Positions 52,462 through 62,499 of a stretch of DNA of 64,000 nucleotides are shown in pieces. This DNA is from Clusia tigrina. Taxonomy: Eukaryota; Arthropoda; Insecta; Diptera; Clusiidae. The stretch lies in contig CAKKTE020000052.1 in the NCBI GenBank assembly GCA_920105625.2, positions 682,001 through 746,000 on the forward strand, given 5' to 3'. The notes beneath the pieces were generated by a model, which saw only the letters and a list, made by a program, of their open reading frames with translations, had not been told where the DNA came from and ran no database searches. Position 1 is the first letter of the stretch. The number at the start of each line of letters is the position of its first letter. Made by a program: the position numbers and the translations under genes.

Positions 52462-55400
52462 GGTCCGTCCTACACCTATCAAAGTTTGCAACATACAAAT
52501 GCTTGTAAATTTTTACTGGAGCGTCATAAAACCTTGAAATTTTGTAACAATAAAGTACTCGAGCCTCTTGTCAATTTAAGCTATCGCTCAAAGCTATGCT
52601 ACCCTTGAGTCCCAAATCAAACACTGATAAAACTTCAAATGGCCCTAACTTCTATACGGTACGTCCTACACCTATCAAAGTTTGCAACATACAAATGCTT
52701 GTAACTTTTTACTGTAGCGTCATAAAACCTTGAAATTTTGTAACAATAAAGTACTCGAGCCTCTTGTCAATTTAAGCTATTGCTCAAAGCTATGCTACCC
52801 TTGTGTCCCAAATCAAACACTGATAAATCTTCAAATGGCCCTAACTTCTATATGGTACGCCCTACACCTATCAAAGTTTGCAACATACAAATGCTTGTAA
52901 ATGCTTGGAGCTTCATAAAACCTTGAGATTTTGTAACAATATAGTACTCGATCCTCTTCTCAATTTAAGCTATCGCTCAAAGCTATGCTACCCTTGATTC
53001 CGAAATCTCACACAGATAAAACTTCAAAAGGCCCTTACTTCTATACGGTACGTCCTACACCTATCAAAGTTTGCAACATACAAATGCTTGTAAATTTTTA
53101 CTGGAGCGTTATAAAACCTTGAAATTTTGTAACAATAAAGTACTCGAGCCTCTTCTCAATTTAAGCTATCGCTCATAGCTATGCTATCCTTGAGTCCCAA
53201 ATCAAACACTGATAGAACTTCAAATGGCCCTAACTTATATACGGTGCGTCCTACACCTATCAAAGTTTGCAACATACAAATGCTTGTAACTTTTTACTGG
53301 AGCGTCATAAAACCTTGAAATTTTGTAACAATAAAGTACTCGAGTCCCTTGTCAACTTAAGCTATCGCTCAAAGCTATGCTACCCTTGAGTCCCAAATCA
53401 AACACTGATAAAATTTCAAATGGCCCTAACTTCTATACGGTACGTCCTACACCTATCAAAGTTTGCAACATGCAAATGCTTGTAACTTTTTACTGGAGCG
53501 TCAAAAATCTTGAAATTTTGTAACAATAAAGTACTCGAGCCTCTTCTCAATTTAAGCTATCGCTCATAGCTATGCTACCCTTGAGTCCCAAATCAAACAC
53601 TGATAAAACTTCAAATGGCCCTAACTTATATACGGTACGTCCTACACCTATCAAAGTTTGCAACATACAAATGCTTGTAACTTTTTACTGTAGCGTCATA
53701 AAACCTTGAAATTTTGTAACAATAAAGTACTCGAGTCCCTTGTCAATTTAAGCTATCGCTCAAAGCTATGCTACCCTTGAGTCCCAAATCAAACACTGAT
53801 AAAATTTCAAATTGCCCTAACTTCTATACGGTACGTCCTACACCTATCAAAGTTTGCAACATACAAATGCTTGTAAATTTTTACTGCAGCGTCATAAAAC
53901 CTTGAAATTTTGTAACAATAAAGTACTCGAGCCTCTTGTCAATTTAAGCTATCGCTCAAAGCTATGCTACCCTTGAGTCCCAAATCAAACACTGATAAAA
54001 CTTCACATAGCCCTAACTTCTATACGGTACGTCCTACACCTATCAAAGTTTGCAAACATACAAATGCTTGTAACTTTTTACTGCAGCGTCATAAAACCTT
54101 GAAATTTTGTAACAATAAAGTACTCGAGCCTCTTGTCAATTTAAGCTATCGCTCAAAGCTATGCTACCCTTGTCTCCCAAATCAAACACTGATAAAACTT
54201 CAAATAGCCCTAACTTCTATACGGTACGTCCTACCCCTATCAAAGTTTGCAACATACATATGCTTGTAACTTTTTACTGGAGCGTCATAAAATCTTGAAA
54301 TTTTGTAACAATAAAGTACTCGAGCCTCTTCTCAATCTAAGCTATCGCTCAAAGCTATGCTTCCCTTGAGTCCCAAATCAAACACTGACAAAACTTCAAA
54401 TGGCCCTTACTTCTATACGGTCCGTCCTACACCTATCAAAGTTTGCAACATACAAATGCTTGTAAATTTTTACTGGAGCGTCATAAAACCTTGAAATTTT
54501 GTAACAATAAAGTACTCGAGCCTCTTGTCAATTTAAGCTATCGCTCAAAGCTATGCTACCCTTGAGTCCCAAATCAAACACTGATAAAACTTCAAATGGC
54601 CCTAACTTCTATACGGTACGTCCTACACCTATCAAAGTTTGCAACATACAAATGCTTGTAACTTTTTACTGTAGCGTCATAAAACCTTGAAATTTTGTAA
54701 CAATAAAGTACTCGAGCCTCTTGTCAATTTAAGCTATTGCTCAAAGCTATGCTACCCTTGTGTCCCAAATCAAACACTGATAAATCTTCAAATGGCCCTA
54801 ACTTCTATATGGTACGCCCTACACCTATCAAAGTTTGCAACATACAAATGCTTGTAAATGCTTGGAGCTTCATAAAACCTTGAGATTTTGTAACAATATA
54901 GTACTCGATCCTCTTCTCAATTTAAGCTATCGCTCAAAGCTATGCTACCCTTGATTCCGAAATCTCACACAGATAAAACTTCAAAAGGCCCTTACTTCTA
55001 TACGGTACGTCCTACACCTATCAAAGTTTGCAACATACAAATGCTTGTAAATTTTTACTGGAGCGTTATAAAACCTTGAAATTTTGTAACAATAAAGTAC
55101 TCGAGCCTCTTCTCAATTTAAGCTATCGCTCATAGCTATGCTATCCTTGAGTCCCAAATCAAACACTGATAGAACTTCAAATGGCCCTAACTTATATACG
55201 GTGCGTCCTACACCTATCAAAGTTTGCAACATACAAATGCTTGTAACTTTTTACTGGAGCGTCATAAAACCTTGAAATTTTGTAACAATAAAGTACTCGA
55301 GTCCCTTGTCAACTTAAGCTATCGCTCAAAGCTATGCTACCCTTGAGTCCCAAATCAAACACTGATAAAATTTCAAATGGCCCTAACTTCTATACGGTAC

Positions 55401-55785
55401 GTCCTACACCTATCAAAGTTTGCAACATGCAAATGCTTGTAACTTTTTACTGGAGCGTCAAAAATCTTGAAATTTTGTAACAATAAAGTACTCGAGCCTC
55501 TTCTCAATTTAAGCTATCGCTCATAGCTATGCTACCCTTGAGTCCCAAATCAAACACTGATAAAACTTCAAATGGCCCTAACTTATATACGGTACGTCCT
55601 ACACCTATCAAAGTTTGCAACATACAAATGCTTGTAACTTTTTACTGTAGCGTCATAAAACCTTGAAATTTTGTAACAATAAAGTACTCGAGTCCCTTGT
55701 CAATTTAAGCTATCGCTCAAAGCTATGCTACCCTTGAGTCCCAAATCAAACACTGATAAAATTTCAAATTGCCCTAACTTCTATA
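51860..55785 (+). repeat. HOR domain G: 10-monomer tandem duplication (1,957 bp x 2)
   Basis: Rare markers repeat at 1,957 bp: GGTCCGTCC at 52,462/54,419, CTATATGGTACGCCC near 52,848/54,805, TGTAAATGCTTGG near 52,897/54,854, CCGAAATCTCACAC at 53,000/54,957, GCTATCCTTG near 53,181/55,138, GTCAACTTAAGC near 53,352/55,309 and AAATTGCCC near 53,810/55,767. The first copy also contains the end of the 12-mer domain, so this duplication occurred after that domain formed. Confidence 0.85.
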
Positions 55786-58119
55786 CGGTACGTCCTACAC
55801 CTATCAAAGTTTGCAACATGCAAATGCTTGTAACTTTTTACTGGAGCGTCAAAAATCTTAAAATTTTGTAACAATAAAGTACTCGAGCCTCTTGTCCATT
55901 TAAGCTATCGCTCAAAGCTATGCTACCCTTGAGTCCCAAATCAAACACTGATAAAACTTCAAATGGCCCTAACTTCTATACGGTACGTCCTACACCTATC
56001 AAAGTTTGCAACATACAAATGCTTGTAACTTTTTACTGCAGCGTCATAAAACCTTGAAATTTTGTAACAATAAAGTACTCGAGCCTCTTGTCAATTTAAG
56101 CTATTGCTCAAAGCTATGCTACCCTTGTGTCCCAAATCAAACACTGATAAAACTTCAAATGACCCTAACTTCTATACGGTACGCCCTACACCTATCAAAG
56201 TTTGCAACATACAAATGCTTGTAAATTTTTACTGGAGCTTCATAAAACCTTGAGATTTTGTGACAATAAAGTACTCGAGCCTCTTCTCAATTTAAGCTAT
56301 CGCTCAAAGCTATGCTACCCTTGAGTCCGAAATCTCACACAAATAAAACTTCAAAAGGCCCTTACTTCTATACGGTACGTCCTACACCTATCAAAGTTTG
56401 CAACACACAAATGCTTGTAAATTTTTACTGGAGCGTTATAAAACCTTGAAATTTTGTAACAATAAAGTACTCGAGCCTCTTGTCAATTTAAGCTATCGCT
56501 CATAGCTATGCTACCCTTGAGTCCCAAATCAAACACTGATAGAACTTCAAATGGCCTTAACTTCTATACGGTACGTCCTACACCTATCAAAGTTTGCAAC
56601 ATACAAATGCTTGTAACTTTTTACTGGAGCGTCATAAAACCTTGAAATTTTGTAACAATAAAGTACTCGAGTCCCTTGTCAATTTAAGCTATCGCTCAAA
56701 GCTATGCTACCCTTGAGTCCCAAATCAAACACTGATCAAATTTCAAATGGCCCTAACTTCTATACGGTACGTCCTACACCTATCAAAGTTTGCAACATGC
56801 AAATGCTTGTAACTTTTTACTGGAGCGTCAAAAATCTTGAAATTTTGTAACAATAAAGTACTCGAGCCTCTTGTCAATTTAAGCTATCGATCAAAGCTAT
56901 GCTACCCTTGAGTCGTAAATCAAACACTGATAAAATTTCAAATGGCCCTAACTTCTATAAGGTACGTCCTATGCCTATCAAAGTTTGCAACATACAAATG
57001 CTTGTAAATTTTCACTGGAGCGTCATAAAATCTTACAATTTTGTAACAATAAAGTACTCGAGCCTCTTGTCAATTTAAGCTATCGCTCAAAGCTATGCTA
57101 CCCTTGAGTCCCAAATCAAACAATGATAAAACTTCAAATGGCCCTAACTTCTATACGGTACGTCCTACACCTATCAAACTTTGCAACATACAAATGCTTG
57201 TAACTTTTTACAGGAGCGTCATAAAACCTTGAAATTGTGTAACAATAAAGTACTCGAGCGTCTTCTCAATCTAAGCTATCGCTCAAAGCTATGCTACCCT
57301 TGAGTCCCAAATCAGACACTGATAAAACTTCAAATGGCCCTTACTTCTATACGGTACGTCCTACACCTATCAAAGTTTGCAACATACAAATGCTTGTAAA
57401 TTTTTACTGGAGCGTCATAAAATCTTAAAATTTTGTAACAATAAAGTACTCAAGCCTCTTGTCAATTTAAGCGATCGCTCAAAGCTATGCTACCCTTGAG
57501 TCCCAAATCAAACAATGATAAAACTTCAAATGGCCCTAACTTCTATACGGTACGTCCCACATTTATCAAAGTTTGCAACATACAAATGCTAGTAACTTTT
57601 TACAGGAGCGTCATAAAACCTTGAAATTGTGTAATAATAAAGTACTCGAGCGTCTTCTCAATCTAAGCTATCGCTAAAAGCTATGCTACCCTTGAGTCCC
57701 AAATCAAACACTGATAGAACTTCAAATGGCCCTAACTTCTATACGGTACGTCCTACACCTATCAAAGTTTGCAACATACAAATGCTTGTAAATTTTTACT
57801 GGAGCGTCATAAAACCTTGAAATTTTGTAACAATAAAGTACTCGAGCCTCTTGTCAATTTAACCTATCGCTCAAAGCTATGCTACCCTTGAGTCCCAAAT
57901 CAAACACTGATAAAACTTCAAATGGCCCTAACTTCTATACGGTACGTCCTACACCTATCAAAGTTTGCAACATACAAATGCTTGTAACTTTTTACTGCAG
58001 CGTCATAAAACCTTGAAATTTTGTAACAATAAAGTACTCGAGCCTCTTGTCAATTTAAGCTATTGCTCAAAGCTATGCTACCCTTGTGTTCCACATCAAA
58101 CACTGATAAAACTTCAAAT

Positions 58120-58220
58120 GGCCCTAACTTCTATACGGTACGCCCTACACCTATCAAAGTTTGCAACATATGCTTGTAAATTTTTACTGGAGCTTCATAA
58201 AACTTTGAGATTTTGTAACA
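58120..58220 (+). other. 4-bp deletion giving a 192-bp, frame-neutral monomer
   Basis: GCAACATATGCTTG (58,163-58,176) lacks CAAA relative to GCAACATACAAATGCTTG. The monomer becomes 192 bp, a multiple of three, so a frame starting upstream at 57,965 runs through two copies to 58,396 (143 codons). That is the longest open frame in the window. It begins with TTG and encodes the same repeat-derived residues twice, so I do not annotate it as a gene. Confidence 0.85.
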
Positions 58221-60359
58221 ATAAAGTACTCGAGCCTCTTCTCAATTTAAGCTATCGCTCAAAGCTATGCTACCCTTGTGTCCCAAATCAAGCACTGATA
58301 AAACTTCAAATGGCCCTAACTTCTATACGGTACGTCCTACCCCTATCAAAGTTTGCAACATACAAATGCTTGCAACTTTTTACTGGAGCGTCATAAAACC
58401 TTGACATTTTGTAACAATAAAGTACTCGAGCCTCTTGTCAATTTTAGCTATCGCTCAAAGCTATGCTACCCTTGTGTCCCAAAGCAAACACTGATAAAAC
58501 TTCAAATGGCCCTAACTTCTATACGGTACTTCCTACCCCTATCAAAGTTTGCAACATACAAATGCTTGTAACTTTTTACTGGAGCGTCATAAAATCTTGA
58601 AATTTTGTAACAATAAAGTACTCGAGCCTCTTGTCAATTTAAGCTATCGCTCAAAGCTATGCTACCCTTGTGTCCCAAATCAAACACTGATAAAACTTCA
58701 AATGGCCCTAACGTCTATACGGTACGTCCTACACCTATCAAAGTTTGCAACATACAAATGCTTGTAACTTTTTACTGGAGCGTCATAAAATCTTGAAATT
58801 TTGTAACAATAAAGTACTCGAGCCTCTTGTCAATTTAAGCTATCGCTCAAAGCTATGCTACCCTTGAGTCCTCAATCAAACACTGATAAAATTTCAAATG
58901 GCCCTAACTTCTATACGTTACGTCCTACACCTATCAAAGTTTGCAACATACAAATACTTGTAAATTTTTACTGGAGCGTCATAAAATCTTAAAATTTTGT
59001 AACAATAAAGTACTCGAGCCTCTTGTCAATTTAAGCTATCGCTCAAAGCTATGCTAGCCTTGAGTCCTAAATCAAACACTGATAAAACTTCAAATGGCCC
59101 TTACTTCTATGCGGTACGTCCTACACCTATCAAAGTTTGCAACAGACAAATGCTTGTAACTTTTTACAGGAGCGTCATAAAACCTTGAAATTGTGTAACA
59201 ATAAAGTATTCGAGCCTCTTCTCAATCTAAGCTATCGCTCAAAGCTATGCTACCCTTGAGTCCCAAATCAAACACTGATAAAACTTCAAATGGCCCTAAC
59301 TTCTATACGGCACGACCTACACCTATCAAAGTTTGCAACATACAGATGCTTGTAACTTTTTAAAGGAGCGTCATAAAACCTTGAAATTTTGTAACAATAA
59401 AGTACTCGAGCCTCTTGTCAATTTAAGCTATCGCTCAAAGCTATGCTACCCTTGTGTCCCAAATCAAACACTGATAAAACTTCAAATGGCCCTAACTTCT
59501 ATTCGGTACGTCCTACCCCTATCAAAGTTTGCAACATACAAATGCTTGTAACTTTTTACTGGAGTGTCATAAAACCTTGAAATTTTGTAACAATAAAGTA
59601 CTCGAGCCTCTTGTCAATTTTAGCTATCGCTCAAAGCTATGCTACCCTTGTGTCCCAAATCAAACACTGATAGAACTTCAAATGGCCCTAACTTCTATAC
59701 GGTACGTCCTACCCCTATCAAAGTTTGCAACATACAAATGCTTTTAACTTTTTACTGGAGCGTCATAAAATCTTGAAATTTTGTAACAATAAAGTACTCG
59801 AGCCTCTTGTCAATTTAAGCTATCGCTCAAAGCTATGCTACCCTTGTGTCCCAAATCAAACACTGATAAAACTTCAAATGGCCCTAACGTCAATACGGTA
59901 CGTCCTACACCTATCAAAGTTTGCAACATACAAATGCTTGTAACTTTTTACTGGAGCGTCATAAAATCTTGAAATTTTGTAACAATAAAGTACTCGAGCC
60001 TCTTGTCAATTTAAGCTATCGCTCAAAGCTATGCTACCCTTGAGTCCTAAATCAAACACTGATAAAATTTCAAATGGCCCTAACTTCTATACGGTACGTC
60101 CTACACCTATCAAAGTTTGCAACATACAAATACTTGTAAATTTTTACTGGAGCGTCATAAAATCTTAAAATTTTGTAACAATAAAGTACTCGAGCCTCTT
60201 GTCAATTTAAGCTATCGCTCAAAGCTATGCTAGCCTTGAGTCCTAAATCAAACACTGATAAAACTTCAAATGGCCCTTACTTCTATACGGTACGTCCTAC
60301 ACTTATCAAAGTTTGCAACAGACAAATGCTTGTAACTTTTTACTGGAGCGTCATAAAAC

Positions 60360-60445
60360 CTTGAAATTTTGTAACAATAAAGTACCCGAACCTCTTGTCA
60401 TTTAAAATATCGCTCAAAGCTATGCTAGCCTTGTCCCAAATCAAA
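60360..60445 (+). repeat. Degraded monomer
   Basis: Relative to the common form, this copy reads AGTACCCGAACC, then TTGTCATTTAAAATATCG (one base short, three changes), then GCTAGCCTTGTCCC (AG lost before TCCC). It is the most diverged stretch I noticed in the array, and both the XhoI site and the first AAGCTAT are lost. Flanking monomers are normal. Confidence 0.8.
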
Positions 60446-62499
60446 CACTGATAAAACTTCAAATGGCCCTAACTTCTATACGGTACGTCCTACACCTATC
60501 AAAGTTTGCAACATACAAATGCTTGTAAATTTTTACTGGAGCGTCATAAAATCTTAAAATTTTGTAACAATAAAGTACTCAAGCCTCTTGTCAATTTAAG
60601 CGATCGCTCAAAGCTATGCTACCCTTGAGTCCCAAATCAAACAATGATAAAACTTCAAATGGCCCTAACTTCTATACGGTACGTCCCACATTTATCAAAG
60701 TTTGCAACATACAAATGCTTGTAACTTTTTACAGGAGCGTCATAAAACCTTGAAATTGTGTAATAATAAAGTACTCGAGCGTCTTCTCAATCTAAGCTAT
60801 CGCTAAAAGCTATGCTACCCATGAGTCGCAAATCAAACACTGATAAAACTTCAAATGGCCCTTACTTCTATACGGTACGTCCTACACCTATCAAAGTTTG
60901 CAACATACAAATGCTTGTAAATTTTTACTGGAGCGTTATAAAACCTTGAAATTTTGTAACAATAAAGTACTCGAGCCTCTTCTCAATTTAAGCTATCGCT
61001 CATAGCTATGCTACCCTTGAGTCCCAAATCAAACACTGATAGAACTTCAAATGGCCCTAACTTCTATACGGTACGTCCTACACCTATCAAAGTTTGCAAC
61101 ATACAAATGCTTGTAAATTTTTACTGGAGCGTCATAAAACCTTGAAATTTTGTAACAATAAAGTACTCGAGCCTCTTGTCAATTTAACCTATCGCTCAAA
61201 GCTATGCTACCCTTGAGTCCCAAATCAAACACTGATAAAACTTCAAATGGCCCTAACTTCTATACGGTACGTCCTACACCTATCAAAGTTTGCAACATAC
61301 AAATGCTTGTAACTTTTTACTGCAGCGTCATAAAACCTTGAAATTTTGTAACAATAAAGTACTCGAGCCTCTTGTCAATTTAAGCTATCGCTCAAAGCTA
61401 TGCTACCCTTGTGTCCCAAATCAAACACTGATAAAACTTCAAATGGCCCTAACGTCTATACGGTACGTCCTACACCTATCAAAGTTTGCAACATACAAAT
61501 GCTTGTAACTTTTTACTGGAGCGTCATAAAATCTTGAAATTTTGTAACAATAAAGTACTCGAGCCTCTTGTCAATTTAAGCTATAGCTCAAAGCTATGCT
61601 ACCCTTGAGTCCTAAATCAAACACTGATAAAATTTCAAATGGCCCTAACTTCTATACGTTACGTCCTACACCTATCAAAGTTTGCAACATACAAATACTT
61701 GTAAATTTTTACTGGAGCGTCATAAAATCTTAAAATTTTGTAACAATAAAGTACTCGAGCCTCTTGTCAATTTAAGCTATCGCTCAAAGCTATGCTAGCC
61801 TTGAGTCCTAAATCAAACACTGATAAAACTTCAAATGGCCCTTACTTCTATACGGTACGTCCTACACCTATCAAAGTTTGCAACAGACAAATGCTTGTAA
61901 CTTTTTACAGGAGCGTCATAAAACCTTGAAATTGTGTAACAATAAAGTATTCGAGCCTCTTCTCAATCTAAGCTATCGCTCAAAGCTATGCTACCCTTGA
62001 GTCCCAAATCAAACACTGATAAAACTTCAAATGGCCCTAACTTCTATACGGCACGACCTACACCTATCAAAGTTTGCAACATACAGATGCTTGTAACTTT
62101 TTACTGGAGCGTCATAAAATCTTGAAATTTTGTAACAATAAAGTACTCGAGCCTCTTCTCAATCTAAGCTATCGCTCAAAACTATGCTGCCCTTGAGTCC
62201 CAAATCAAACACTGATAAAACTTCAAATGGCCCTAACTGCTATACGGCACGTCCTACACCTATCAAAGTTTGCAACATACAAATGCTTGTAACTTTTTAC
62301 TGCAGCGTCATAAGACCTTGAAATTTTGTAACAATAAAGTACTCGAGCCTCTTGTCAATTTAAGCTATCGCTCAAAGCTATGCTACCCTTGAGTCCCAAA
62401 TCAAACACTGATAAAACTTCAAGCGGCCCTAACTTCTATATGGTACGTCCTATACCTATGAAAGTTTGCAACATCCAAATGCTTATAAATTTTTACTGG

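Larger units (their letters stand above)
44561..52465 (+). repeat. HOR domain F: nested 6+6 = 12-monomer HOR (2,354 bp)
   Basis: The inserted-base monomer recurs every 1,177 bp (6 monomers), with phase starts at 46,135, 47,312, 48,489, 49,666, 50,830 and 52,007; the 1,164-bp step includes a 13-bp deletion. Several markers alternate between successive 6-mers: GCTACCCATGAG (45,741; 48,096; 50,437) versus GCAACCCATGAG (46,918; 49,273; 51,614), CTGGATCGTTAT versus CTGGAGCGTTAT, and CTGGAGCGTCAT versus CTGCAGCGTCAT. CGGTCCGT is present only at 45,413, 47,767, 50,108 and 52,462, so the true repeat unit is 2,354 bp. Confidence 0.9.
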
